Of a DNA stretch of 64,000 nucleotides, positions 23,971 to 36,327 are shown piece by piece (the stretch's first letter is position 1; each line of letters starts with the position of its first letter). This DNA is from Pseudisothecium myosuroides. Taxonomy: Eukaryota; Streptophyta; Bryopsida; Hypnales; Lembophyllaceae. The position numbers and the translations under genes are program-made. Under the pieces are notes generated by a model. It was not told the DNA's origin, did no database searches, and saw only the letters and a list, made by a program, of their open reading frames with translations. Location: positions 16,430,001-16,494,000 of the forward strand of contig OX637295.1 in assembly GCA_951799445.1 (NCBI GenBank). The letters run 5' to 3'.

Positions 23971-24884
23971 TCCCTAAAGGACCAAAGTCCCCTCGGGGAA
24001 CACTTGGGATTTTGGACAGGCTCATGTGATCTGAAATTTTGACCTGATTTTTTTAAACTTTTTTTGAAGATAGGAAATCACATTAGCTTTCTAAGAATAT
24101 AATTTTTTTTCAATCGGTGCCCAGGAGCAAAAGTTATGCCACCCGAAGTCAAAAAAGCAGTTTGCCGGGCAGAAAAAAAAACTCTAAAAAATTGTATTAA
24201 ATTTTTTTTCTTCTCAAAGATCATGTTTTTGTCTACATTTGAAGCTTTGATTCATTCTATTTGGACTTAAAATGAGAAAGTTATGGACAATCTTATTTTT
24301 TGGGCAATCTAAGCATCTCCTTCAAAAAACAACTTATATAATTCATTTTTAAATGCAATTTTCAATTTTTTTCAATTTTTTTTTTGGCATGGTTAAGTTT
24401 GTTTGGAAGAGCAATCCCACTGTTGGAATTATGATGTTTTAATTCCACATAAGAGCTATTAACAATTTAGTGTTTTGTTCAATTTTGGACCTATTTCTAC
24501 TTAACAATTTTTTTATATGTGAAAATCAAGTTTTGACATTCTGAAATTTTTTACCCCAATACTCAACTCAAATGTTCAACATAAATTTTTTTTAACTTTT
24601 TGGTGTGTAGTGCAAAAAAAATCTACAAATGGCCGTCAAAGTCATCTGAAATCACAAGTCACAGTTCAAAAAAACTTCGTTTTCCAACTTCAAATGCTAA
24701 TATCTTCCAATCCATACGGTCAAACTTCATGAAATTTTTATCACATGATCTGAGACAAGTGAAGTACAAGATCCTACGGTTAGATTCTATAAATAAATTT
24801 TTTTTTTGGTTTAGGAAATGATTGCAGCAGAAATGGCAGTTTTCAGTGGTTTTGGAGCTAGAAAATGCCTTGGTCCTTTTGGGG
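23971..24884 (+). mobile_element. TTAA-flanked piggyBac-like non-autonomous element, copy 6
   Basis: TTAA lies at 23967-23970 and 24885-24888. The left end is TCCCTAAAGGACC and the right end GGTCCTTTTGGGG. The dyad AGTCCCC-T-CGGGGAACACT lies just inside the left end. It shares AGCTTTGATTCATTCTATTT and AATGCAATTTTCAATTTTTT with copies 3 and 5. It is non-coding, and its left end is only 274 bp from the right end of copy 5. Confidence 0.85.
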
Positions 24885-24888
24885 TTAA

Positions 24889-26396
24889 AAAAGATTTTGA
24901 AATTCGAGTTTGGATAGCCTTTCCATGACCTCTAGTGCTCTTTCAACGTTTAATTTTTACAATGGAGCAAATCTTATTGTTAGATGGAAACTTCTGCCTC
25001 CTAGTCTCCAATTGAATTGCATTCAAATTTGTGGTCTGTAATTATTGAGGTGAAACACTCCTAGCTTGGACTGGGTTGTACTCTCTTTTTTGCAATGAAT
25101 TTTACCTTTCATTTCCAATTTCTTATACTCCCTCCATTTAGAAATAGTGTAAGTTAGAACCACCCATTCTAGATCAGGGAGCTATAGCCAACCTGCAGGA
25201 TGCACTATTTTAGACTAGGCAGGGCACCCAACCTTGGAATGTATTTTCTTCTCATTGGAATGACTGTGTGTTTTTCTCATTTTCAAGATTGGGACAATTA
25301 AGGTCGTGACACATGTCCCAAAGCGCGCAGGAAGTAATGAGCAAGATAGTAGGAAGTAGTGAGTGGAAAAATAGTTTGGCTATGATTGGAATTGAAAGAC
25401 TCTAGACATGGGCAATGCGTTCGGAGCTCTTTATGCCTCCCAAAATTCATAGTAATTTCAATTTTGACAATAAAATTACAAAAAAATCACAATCCTAATA
25501 TTTCTTATCTCTCTACATGAGAAAAATTTCCATTGCCTCACACTGGTCCTCGTCTATTCTGAAATTGCTTATTTGATCAGGTATGGGTGGTCCTACCTTA
25601 TCCATTCTCAGTGCAATCAGCACTGGGAATGGATACACTGTTTCCAAACGGAGGGAGTAATTACATAATTTACTCAAAGAAAAAATCAGTTTAACAACAC
25701 ACAAATCAGCATGACAAAGGAATGAATCCCATTCGGTGGAGAATGGCAGGATGCCATCCTCATCCTCTGTGAGAGTCTGTGCACCAATTCGTCATAGCCA
25801 CCAGCCCAGAAGTGAGTGCTGTGGGAATTACGGCAGGAGTACTGAAGCAATTGAAAGTATCATTTTCAATTGCCGACGTGCTGGAAACGTGCCATGTCGC
25901 ACAGTGAGGCAGGCGGACTTGAGTGGCATAAATTTTAATTATCAGGGAGATTATTACACCGACTGGCTGGAGTTATGAATTTCGAAAAAGTTTAAATTAA
26001 AAAATAATGAAAGGGTTATGATTATAATAGTACTCCGTAATTGCTTATCAACACGACATGTCGTATCAACCCGTTGCAGACTTGCAGCAGCAGAAATGAG
26101 TGATGACTGATGAGGGAGCGTGGGTGTCGAACTTACGAGCTCTAAATTAAGTTACAATTTGGGGTTGTGTTAAGGTATGCTTTCTGAACTTGAAATTCGG
26201 CTGCAGATGGTCAGGTACCTGATTCGTGACTTCTGGACCAAAATTGTAGACTTTTGCATCATCAGTCCGATTGGTACTTGAAGAGCACGTACTTACTCTT
26301 CCTTTGAAACCCTAATCTGGGACAAAGGTCATAATTTTATGTTTATTATGCTTATTTCGGTTATGCTCATTTGCGTCCTCTCTGATTAGAGTTGGA
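24889..26396. other. Gene-free spacer
   Basis: No ORF here has a recognisable domain. CTCCCTCCATTTAGAAATAG at about 25131 and TCCAAACGGAGGGAG at about 25645 form an inverted pair (CTCCCTCC...GGAGGGAG) some 500 bp apart. That resembles Stowaway-type MITE ends, which often read CTCCCTCCGTCC. It is a candidate only. Confidence 0.35.
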
Positions 26397-26650
26397 TTGC
26401 TTGCTACACAACGAATTCCAGAGGATTTTACTTTTGTAAAAGGAATTAGGGTTGAACAGCGGTTGTGCTTAGTTGGGTTCTCTCCACTTTGGGTTGAGTT
26501 GCTTGCTACACAACTACCTGCAGAGGATTTTTCAGTGAAAGGAATTAGGGTTTACAGATTATGCTTCTTTAATCTTCAATTAGGGCTTGCTTGCTTGCTA
26601 CACAATCATGTACAGAAGACTTCACTTCTGTGAAAAAAAATAGGATTTCA
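26397..26650 (+). repeat. Three irregular tandem repeats around TTGCTTGCTACACAA
   Basis: The block TTGCTTGCTACACAA...CAGAGGATTT...GGAATTAGGGTT occurs at about 26397, 26508 and 26589, with spacings near 111 and 82 bp. The copies differ by substitutions and small deletions. No protein meaning is apparent, because the open frame through it is not conserved between units. Confidence 0.7.
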
Positions 26651-29600
26651 CTTCATTGAAAATCAGGGTTTAGCGTGCACGTCTATCTGTCAGTACTGTC
26701 CTTACGTAGTTGATTTACATCACCACACGATAGGATCCGTCGTACATATCCATTGCAAGTCAAGGCTGAGCTAGAATGACATCAGATCTCTTGACTTCTG
26801 TATCGAATAATCTCCACCGCCTTCAACTTGAAGTCTTGTTTTTTTCAAACAGTAGTCGACGGTGGGCTAGTCCCTACAATACGCACCCATGTGACTATGA
26901 GACATTGAGACTATGAGAGCAAATGAGTGAAGCTGTTCCTCAGGAAGAGAAAGTCGCACCTTAGGGTTCCATTATGGTTGAAAATCAGTGGTTCCTTTTC
27001 AGGTGTCGCTGCGAAACCCTGCAGCTGAGGAGCAGGAAGATTCATCGGGATTGCCGGTCAATTCCCTTTTGCACTTTCAAGGTACACAGTAGATCTTCGA
27101 ATACCTGCAACTAGCTGTTCAACAAGGTGTAAGAGTCTACCATTATTTGGAAATACGGTCTGGTAAGTCTTGCTATTAATTTCAATGTAGAGATACCCAA
27201 ACTTACCAGATCAACGCTGAGCATAGTTCTTAATAGTCGGCTAGTCAAATCTTTATATGTTATTCTTAGTAATTGAAAAGGACTTGCAACGCACTGAATT
27301 ATGTGCTATTTGGATACTGCATTTAGAAGTTATGTAGGTTTAAAGTTTTATTGGCAGATGACATAAAATTGACACTTAATCGAATGTTTAGGTGATCTAT
27401 ATCCTCTTAGTCAATACTTTTTCATTGAGTGATTTTCGACAATGTTTACCATGACAATGGTTCCGGGGAGTGTCGCTTTTGGCTTGAACAGAGAATTGAC
27501 TGTCCTGGAACTCTTCAGCGAATTTCTGCTCAATTATTTGCAATGAATATCGTGTCAATCCACCAAGTCTAAATCACATATTTGATCAGATTGTGCTGTG
27601 ATTTGGTTTTGGTTTGTACAGAATGAGGACGTGAAACTGTGAAGATGATCAATTCGGGTCACTTTCTAGACGTAGCCAATACGTAACACTTCTTTTTTTA
27701 ATGTTTTTTTGCAGCTGTAGGTCATTCCGATTGCGTACATGCAAGGAGACAACTCACATGATGAGGGATTCCTTTTCACCGCATTTATTGCTGCAAACTG
27801 AAATATGATCAAATCAGCCGACGTCAACCATCGCGACGATTTGGAACGGGGAAGATGTTATTTTGCACCCACATGACTGTCTTGTGCAGATTGGTGATTG
27901 TTGCAGAAAGTGTGAGCACGACAAATGGATACATCCCAACTTGAGAAATAAAATCACTCCCTTTGAAGAGAAAGCTTCTTGGTATCATAAGCTCCCTCTT
28001 CCTCTGTCACTAAATTTCATTTCATTCCTATATCGCTGAATTTCATTTTGGAACAAAAACAGGAACTTTACATTTCTATTTGCTTGAAAACTGCTTCATT
28101 CAGAAGGAGAATAGCTACATATCAAGGGTGGCGTGAATGAAGAGTCTACTGGGGATATTTTATTAGCTGCACCACACAGACGTTGAAAACAATTGCTATC
28201 CTTGGTGCCTTCGTTTGGAGGTAGAATCGATGGCATGAATTTATATTCAGTACCCATTGACTTGTGTCTGTTCGTGGATTGAAGATTTATATGTTAACAT
28301 TCATAATCGGGTAGATTATGTGGATTTTAAAATGACCAAAATTGTGTCCAGATGCAGAGATTACGAGCATGGTAGTCGTTGAGTCGAAGCAACTACAACA
28401 GTGTTCACTTCATAAGCCTCTTATACGACAGAGAATGACCTTCGAAGCTAGTACAGATGTTATCCAAATCAAAATAAGGTACGCTCAGATTCTCAAATCA
28501 TTTATTTTCCCTCATTCATTTGTACTCTCTTTGGATTTGGCTGAAGCTCAACAGAAGGATATTCGCATTAGGGAGTGTCACAGCTGGCGATTTTAAGAAT
28601 CACGTTCCCAAACTGTACTGGCAGTCTAAAACATTTTATGTGGAAAGAAGAATCACATTTTGACCAATTTGATTACAAACCTGCGAAGTGCTGAGCAGAA
28701 ATCCTGAGGTCTGACTCCCTATTGCAATTATCTTCAAATTTGAGATTGCGTACCGTAATGCTTCGCAAGTCAAATCTCGTATCCTTTGCTTTTGTCAGTA
28801 AATATTTCACCACTCAGAAAGCCCCGCCAACTGTCTTCTGCCATAGAAAGCTCATTACTACGCACTGATAGCGAACTGTTGGGATACTTTCAACAGCACC
28901 ATTGCTGAATTTCCAGTCTGCCTTGTAGTTCTATCAATCTCCTCCCCTGCGTCAATGGCCGAGCTTTGTTGAAATTTGGATAAATTTGGATACTCACTAT
29001 GGTGATTTTAATCCTAAGATGCTAGGATCCCTGTCTAAAGAATATTGTACTTGTGAAATATCTGTACTTTTACTGTTTCCCTTTCAAAATTCTCGGCTCC
29101 TGAAATTAGAACAAGATGCTTCTTAGAATCAATATTAAAGAAAGCACAGAACTGCATGTATTATATGCACAAAGCTGAATGAATAACCGCTTTGAAATGA
29201 AAAGAATAAGGTGTTTAATAGGATGCTCATGCACATAAAAAGAAACTTTGGCAGAATTCGGTGGTTGGTCGGTTTTAGTTGTCTAATAAGTTAAAAAGAT
29301 TTTTCCGCCGGGGACTTGCTCCCTTGGTTACTTGTACTGTTTCCTCTATCAATGGAAATTGTCCATGTATTTCAAAAAAAAACTAAACTTTGGCAGAACT
29401 ATTCTTCGTTGCACAAAGAATTCGTTGGTCTATAATGCAGCATAAAAATGCAACATCACCCCGACTGTCCTGAGCTAGAACATGGACGTACTGTACTGTA
29501 CATTTGGCCATGACTTCTTCGAAGTCATGGCAACTCCATGCTCAAAACAATTACTTTTGCAACTCAAGTCTTGATTGTCAAATAATCTATGTACCAAATA

Positions 29601-30748
29601 TACAGGTACTACAAATTATTCACAATAGTACACAAAAAAGCGCAAAGTGTCCACTGTCCAGCAGGTAAACGTGCATCCTACTAACGTTGTATACAATCAC
29701 ATGATTTAAAACTTGCAGTCAAAAGTTTCACTAGATTGTGCAAGCAGATTAAAGTCTGCAAGTAATTAATCAAAATCGATATAAAGTGTGTGGATTCTTA
29801 CAGTACTGTATACACACTGCACGCAACAAAACTCTTCCCGAAACTTCAAAACTTTCTAGGCGTTTTCAACTGATGCATTTTCTCTCTTAATGCACGTCAC
29901 TGACAAGTGTCGTCGGCCAATTCCTGGGTAAGTGCCTGCGAACATGTAAGAGGAAAAGACTGGCAGAATATAATCCATGCGACATAAATCCTTATAAAAC
30001 CCACATTCACATGGGAAGTGTAAGAAAGAAGCCAAGTTTACGTCCCTGCCGCTTCTTCAAGAAGTTATAGAGTTCGATAACCTTCAAGATTCTCGAGTCT
30101 CACATGTGCAAATCCATCTGTAATCAAGAGGAAGTCATATCGATAGTCATGTATTGAATACCCATAGCCACATTCCACTAGTGACACCACCAAGAACAAT
30201 GTCTTCCACTAGTGATGCCAAAAAAAATTCTAGAAATAAACAAAAAAGATGGACAGACAGAAAGACCCAATCTCATATCTATTATATTAAGTGCAAAGTG
30301 TCACGACCCATGATTTCATGATTTCATTCATTAGGATGGTCATGTATTCATCCTTACATTTTCATTCAAAATTTGGAAACATTCTTTAGTTTAAAATCCA
30401 ACTCTAGCAAACTAAAGGAAACACTATCTATCTTTCTTTTGCAACAAGATGTAGTTGCAAATGTTGCAAACGGTTACTAGTTAAATGCAAATTCTGTCAC
30501 GTTTTCATCCACACAATTTTCATTCAGCCATCTAACGAAACTCTACCAGCATCCTCACAGCTTCTCAATGAAACCCTTAACTTGATGAAATTTTTTGGTG
30601 CCGTTGCATTGCAACATGCTCCGATCTAATTTGCAACAAAATATTTATGCTGAAAATATGCCTACAATTGATCGATCATCGAGACGATAATGACACAACA
30701 GATGAAAATAACAGATTAAATTTGAATGATCGATAAAGGTGTATACTA
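26651..30748. other. Low-coding stretch with exon-like fragments
   Basis: It is less AT-rich than the TE blocks and has scattered splice-like sites, so it may be a decayed or non-coding transcribed locus. The best fragment is the open frame 27809-28039 plus, which lacks a Met and contains CLVQIGDCCRKCEHDKW, a small Cys cluster. An ORF at 28342-28596 is unremarkable. A perfect 11-bp hairpin (GCCATGACTTC, loop TTC) lies at 29507-29531. I cannot assign any function. Confidence 0.3.
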
Positions 30749-30932
30749 TGTTACAGTTCCAACTTCCCAACAAGGTTCCATAATTTCAGGGCACATACTG
30801 GAGATGCTTATGAATTCGAGCTCTCCAGTTCTACCCAATATGTTACAGTTCCAACTTCCCAACACGGTTCCATAATTTCAGGGCACATACTGGAGATGCT
30901 TATGAATTCGAGCTCTCCAGTTCTACCCAATA
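30749..30932. repeat. Recent 92-bp tandem duplication
   Basis: The unit starting TGTTACAGTTCCAACTTCCC is repeated at 30841 with only one visible difference (CAAGG versus CACGG). The near-identity implies a very recent duplication or an assembly artefact. Confidence 0.95.
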
Positions 30933-32100
30933 GTAGTATATTGACGGACGACTAATGCATTCAAGATTAAAGAATCTTAAAGACCTAATTAACACTAGTC
31001 TCTGTCAAAAAGTTATGCTTCAGGCATCACCATTTTAGGTTATTATCTGCCCAAGAATAACTCATTGTAAAGGGACGAAGCAGTTTTCAGGGCCATACCT
31101 CGTGTGCGCATTCACTTTCTCCGCATGGAATCTGCTCACTGCTGCCCGATTTGAAGAAGTCGTCTAGTAGAACTGAACATCCTATTTCCCATGTGACACA
31201 TACCTTCAAAAGTTGAGCTAATTCTGATCCCATTTGATTCTCTCTAGTACCACAAACATACATCCGAGGTATGTATAGGCTGTCTCAGGGTGTTTTTTTT
31301 AGGCAATTAAATGCCCAATTTCCTCAAAAAAAAATGTGCAGCTTCAAGCCTATAGAAAAAAGAGGGGATAAACGTGTTAAAAAATGCCAGACTGTAATAA
31401 TGTCCATGCACATTATTGCCACAATGCTTCCAAAACCTCATTTCATCCATCGTGCAAAGCCAGTATATTCCAAAATTGCATACAAAAATTACATATTCAA
31501 AATTGCATACTCTAAATTAGCCTCCTTCAATTCGAACCCCCGTAATGAAGGAGCCACTAAACTCAGAACCTTCTTGAAAGAAAGGCCAAATAACCATTTG
31601 TCCGAAAACAAAACAAAAAACCCTGGGCTGTCTCACATTCAAGCTTTAGCTCAAGAATGTTATGACAGCCATACCCTGACATAGATATATAGTCATTGAC
31701 GTTTCTGGTTGTTGCCAAGTTCACCGAAAGTTCATTGCGGGTAGTTCAATTAACTGCGTCTCATGGATGCCACGTCCCTAGAATCAAGGTGATCGCTGAA
31801 GGTGGGTCTACTAAGGCTTATGCGAGCCTGACTGCCTGCTGAAATTAAGAGACCGAGGAAAACATAAACGGCCGTTGGTTCAGTGGCTAAGGCGTGAACA
31901 AGAAATCCTGTCCAGCATCGTCTGTTGATGTTTTAATGAATGTTACACCAACCAATCGCCTGTTCCAAATTGCTCAAATGATATTGTTGCCTGTCACCCC
32001 TGTCGGAAGGCTTCATAGACCATCCGGAAAGGAATAAACATCTCTGTTCAAACCATGAAAAATTGGATTATTCACTAAAAGGATCAGCTAGAGGAGTTTA
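30933..32100. other. No identifiable gene
   Basis: The longest frame, 31271-31684 plus (137 codons), is Lys/Asn/Phe-rich as expected from AT-rich DNA and has no domain that I recognise. Confidence 0.35.
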
Positions 32101-32131
32101 CTGAAGAAAACCACCACAGATTAGGAAATGT

Positions 32132-32588
32132 CTAACATGTGCAACGGCCTGGCGAAGTTTCCCAAACATCGAACACGCCTTCCTCATTGAGAAGCACAAA
32201 CAGCCTGTCTCCACCCACAGAGATATCACTACAGAACACATAGACGCTATCATTCTTGCTTGAATACAACTGGGAGTCACTACAGGGAAGCTTTGAGTAG
32301 CAACCGCTCCTCAGCTTCCGAGATTTTGCTCGGCTTGTACCTGCGACTCCATCGTACACCTTGGTTGCTAGACCGCATGTCAATGAAGTCAAGGTTGTCG
32401 AACTGGTTGACTACACACACTGTGGAGCAATCTTCCATGGCCACGGTGTCCATGACTACCTTATATCCGGCGTACCTCTCTGAGCAGCATCGGTCCGCGA
32501 CAATACAAATACACCTAGTGTGGAATGTAAGATGCTTCACCTGAACTAGTGACACCAACAAGAACCAACAAAATCTACGACAATTCAT
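32132..32588 (-). pseudogene. Possible F-box/kelch-like fragment, frameshifted
   Basis: Two overlapping minus frames look like consecutive pieces of one protein. The upstream frame has GYKVVMDTVAMEDCSTVCVV, and the downstream frame has TKVYDGVAGTSRAKSRKLRSG followed by SVYVFCSDISVGGDRLFVLL. The order YKVV...VYD...GT(W)...LRSG is reminiscent of plant F-box proteins with kelch repeats. The frame changes at about 32350-32390 and stops lie further upstream, so if this is real it is a dead relic. The match is by eye and weak. Confidence 0.3.
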
Positions 32589-33215
32589 TAATGGGAACCA
32601 CGCTCAGATGCTTATTTGGCTCATGTCCCTGGCAGCTATTCGTCCTTCCTTACAAGATCAACTGGTCATGCAGCACTATCGACGCCACCTATTCCGCTAG
32701 CATCACTCGCAACTTTGGCTTGTTTTCAGGTCATCGACGTCTTGCTTCCGTCTTTTAAGCTGCTTCTTCCTCCTGACTGTCAACGCTTTCCCGATGGTTC
32801 CTTTACGCTTCTTCAATACCGGCAAACATAACTTCAGAAGCTTTTTCTTCTTGGCACCCTTAGACCGAATTTTTCTTCTTAGACCGAATTTTTTTGTTCT
32901 TCAATTTCTTAGACTCTACATCAACTCCATCCCTCTCGGCCCATCGAAGGGCTTTTTCCCTTTGGGCCCAACCATAGGATTCTTCTACCAGCTGAGCCAC
33001 CCGCATTACCTGCATTGTGCAGATACATCTTTGGGTTCTCCGACAGAACGCCAAACGCCTCCCTCATCAACTGGAACGCAGCCTGAGTTCGAACTACAGC
33101 CTAAAAAACCATTCAATTACACAAGGATATAAGATCGCACAACTTTCATGCATCCAACTAAAGTCAATAAATCAAACAAGCCTTTCAACAATTGAGAAAC
33201 ATTTCCTGTAAGATA

Positions 33216-33300
33216 ACCCCTAAAAGACCACGGATCCATGGTTTCCAAACGATCATATCGTGAAATTTGATATCACCAGAAGCAGTGAAGAACGGGTTGT
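33216..33300 (+). mobile_element. Possible left end of a decayed TTAA-family element
   Basis: CCCCTAAAAGACCACGG follows GATAA (a decayed TTAA). A dyad ACCACGGATCCATGGT sits where the other copies have theirs. The interior similarity fades quickly and no right end was found. Confidence 0.35.
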
Positions 33301-33925
33301 CACAAAGTACCGAAGAATATGAAGAATGTGTTGTCATAAATTGAAATTGGACAAAAGAATGCCCCTATCCGATCACTCAACCGAAGCAAAACCTAGTTTG
33401 TGGTCTTAAGAGAATCACGCACCTTCAGAATTTCTTTGAACCAATTGGTGTAGTTGACCTTGAATTTCACGAGAGCTTCAATTAGAGAATCCCGACAGCA
33501 AGCCGGCCTTTCGGTGATGCCCAATAAAGGTGGCATGGGTGCAGCTGTTGAGCTTTGACAACGAACTCTCTTGCTCCCTCAAAATCATGCATCGCAAACT
33601 TCTTCTCCGACGTCTCTCTCTCTCTTGCACTCCATCTCTTTCCTCAAATTTCACTCTCACGCCTGTATTTCTCCCTCTCAACGTGAGAGTTTTCAGGTCT
33701 GTGACTTGGTAAGCTTAAGGGGCACACTCTTGAACTCCATAGCTAGTCGAGAGTGACAAATTAGGGCTCGAAGTCCTGAATCCTTGGGAGAGACACTGGA
33801 AGTCTGGAAATGCTTTGATGGTTGTGGGAGCTTTTGGATTTCTATGAGAACACTGACCGACAGCTTCTCGGTGGCAACAGCCAGTGGCTACTGATTTCTC
33901 CTATTTGTGAGGGCACAAAATTAAT
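33301..33925. other. No identifiable gene
   Basis: The open frames at 33478-33756 on both strands arise from a CT-rich tract (TCTCTCTCTCTTGCACTCC). No domain is recognised. Confidence 0.35.
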
Positions 33926-33927
33926 TA

Positions 33928-34201
33928 AGGTGGGTACCCCCAAACCGCCACTTTTTGCTCCTAACTGAGCCTAGTTACTATTATTAGACTGGTCAAATTT
34001 TCATATGTTCTTGTTGGCAAGTGAAAGGAGGTTCCAACGCGCAGAGAACATGGCATTTGGATATTGTATGCAAAAGTTATTCAGGAACAAAGTTTGATTT
34101 TAAAATGGTTTCTTCCACATAGGTACAAAACTGATTTTGGAGATGTACACAAAGTAAAGATGGCGGTTCAAGGTCAATGGCACATTTGGGTGTACCTACC
34201 T
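33928..34201. mobile_element. 274-bp MITE with TA target sites (AGGTRGG family)
   Basis: TA lies at 33926-33927 and 34202-34203. The left end is AGGTGGGTACCCCC and the right end, in reverse complement, is AGGTAGGTACACCC. The next bases, AAACCGCCACTTTTTG, pair loosely with the GCGGTT near the right end. The TA target suggests a Tc1/mariner-type MITE. It belongs to the same family as 11034 and shares the terminal core with 54173. Non-coding. Confidence 0.7.
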
Positions 34202-34879
34202 TAGTGTGGCTCAAAAATTGTAGAAACTAGTACAACTACGGTGTGCGCACCTGAAACCACCATTTCTGCCTGGCATAACATAAAAGCACCAATTCCCGAT
34301 CGTGTATCTATTGTTTTACTGTAGACTCCCCTTAACCCTGTAACGACATTGAGGACCAAAATTGTCTGATGGATGACTGCTTTTGTCTCTATAGTGGACA
34401 AGAAAACAACTCTTCATCTGCTGATTTTATGGTAGGAGGTGGGGGCATGTAAAGTCTTCTATGGCAGGAGTTCGCCCTCATTGAAGGATTTTTTTAAGAA
34501 TGACACAGATTGGATTACAAGGCAACCAACATCACCCCCGTGTCATTCCAGGATTAAAGTATCTCCAAAAGTACCTCAAAACTGTGCTAATGTTTAATTG
34601 TGGTTGGTGCTTGTTGATTTTTTTAGATTATCGTGTCAAAATCTAGATAGCTTAACTAGACTACAGTTTGGGGTGCCCTACAAAGTTCTACTTTGAAAAT
34701 TCACAGAAAATAGATGCCTTATCCAAATTTTTTTTTTTTTTTTTTTAATTCATGATTTTCATTTGTCAATACTAAAAAAATTATTTTTTCTAGCAAAAAG
34801 TGCCTCCAACTATGCTAAATTTCTTAAATAGAGAGGACTTGGTGCTTTTACCTTAGCTCAATGTTGGAAACCAATTTTT

Positions 34880-35050
34880 TTTTCTTTGATATCGGATCAA
34901 TGGTTAAGCGGCCTTTCTTTCAAGGTTATGAGCTTCCTAGCTCCTTCATTTTGGAGGTTTGAATTCAAGGAGGTCAATTTTAAGTATGTAATTTCTGTAT
35001 GTTGATGTATGTGTGTGCTGACTCTCTACAATAGATGAAATAAGGTTTTC
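34880..35050 (+). mobile_element. Candidate tRNA-derived SINE
   Basis: GGATCAATGGTTAAGCGG resembles an RNA polymerase III A box and GGTTTGAATTC a B box, about 50 bases apart, as in tRNA-derived SINE heads. About 100 bases of unrelated body follow. The cloverleaf is not intact, so it is not a tRNA gene. Neither target duplications nor a 3' tail could be defined. Confidence 0.35.
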
Positions 35051-35103
35051 GAAACATTATGGCAACACTATGTAGGGCCATCATTATAGTCTAGCATTTT
35101 CAA

Positions 35104-35430
35104 ACCCTAAAGGGCTAGCATGCATTTTTTGGCAACATAAATTTTTTGGCAGGCTAGTGTGAATGGGAATTTGCATATTTTAGGCTGAAATTTTAATTGA
35201 ATTTGTGGACAAGAAATATCTTTCATGTACACTAAATTTCATGACATTTGGAAATATTAGTCAAAAGTTATGGCCTAATATGTTATATTTTTTTGTAAAT
35301 GGGCAATCCGGGCAAATTAAAAAAAATCATTTTTTTCAAAAACTAAAATTTGAAATTGGTTTGTAGATTTATATATATGTAAAAAGCTTTGAATCATTCC
35401 ATTTCAATCAATGAGTCCAAAGTTATGAGG
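35104..35430 (+). mobile_element. Diverged TTAA-family remnant
   Basis: ACCCTAAAGGGCTAGC at the left resembles the family terminus. The interior follows the family order: GGCTGAAATTTTAA, AAAAGTTATGGCC, GGGCAATCCGGGCA, AAAAGCTTTGAATCATTCC, AGTCCAAAGTTATGAGGAG. The right end was not located, so the limit is approximate. Confidence 0.5.
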
Positions 35431-36327
35431 AGTTTTAGTTTGAGGTCAATTATGGATTCATGATGGGATAGTCTTTTGGCTACTATTAGATCTTGGATTT
35501 TTTGTCTATGTGTTAACCCCTTGTAAATTTGAACAACAAATGAATGCAATATGTTCTAATCAATCAAAATCTTGATTTTTCCATTCATCTAAATGCTCAT
35601 AGGCTCTTATCTTAGTTTTCTAACATTTTTGTATGGTATAGATTTTTAAATAATTCTTTGGCAAATATTCTACTTTTCAGAACGTACAAGTATGTTTCAT
35701 CTCAATAAGTAAAATTTCATGTTGAAAAAGGGCTCTCAAAAATTACTTAAATGAATAAGTCAAATAGAAATCAGTTAAAAAATCATCATAGTGATCGAGA
35801 TTCTTATAAAAATTCTTATAAAAGTTACAAATATCAATGTAGAACTATTTTACAAGGAATTTGCAAATTTTTATTAAATTTTTTGATTGATAAATATTGG
35901 TAGTAGATTCCAAACCGTATAAATATGATAATTAGATTATATTTTTTATTCTTTTTTAAATTCATCATTAAATAATGCTTTTAAATTGAATAACTACATT
36001 GGGTCCGTAAAAAGTTATTAACTTTTATTTGTTTTCCTCTTTTAGCTTCTTTTTTGGTAAAAATTCTAGATTAAAAAAAATATTGAAAAGTCATTGTGTT
36101 TTATACCCGGTTTTATATTGGCCTTGACTAGTGGGCACATTAATTTTTAATAACTCGCTTATTATAAATTTTTCATCTATTAGTCCAATCAAGCTCAGTC
36201 CATAGATGATATTTACATTAGAAAAGGCTTACCTATATTGAAATATGAAACTTTGGTTGGTGTCGGTGTCATTGGAAAAAATTAAAATTAAATAAAAAGT
36301 GGTGTACTTGTGTCTTTACTATCATTA
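35431..36327. other. AT-rich DNA, no gene seen
   Basis: There are no ORFs of note. A further trace of the TTAA-family interior may be present near 36150-36200 (TTCATCTATTAGTCCAATC). Confidence 0.4.

Noticed and set aside
31868..31900. tRNA-like GTTGGTTCAGTGGCTAAGGC
   Set aside because: It has A-box similarity only. There is no B box or cloverleaf downstream.
32860..33054. Minus-strand frame with VAQLVEESYGW and a Lys-rich tail
   Set aside because: The VAQLVE stretch is the usual mistranslation of a tRNA-like A box (GGTGGCTCAGCTGGTAGA). No B box follows and no protein family fits.
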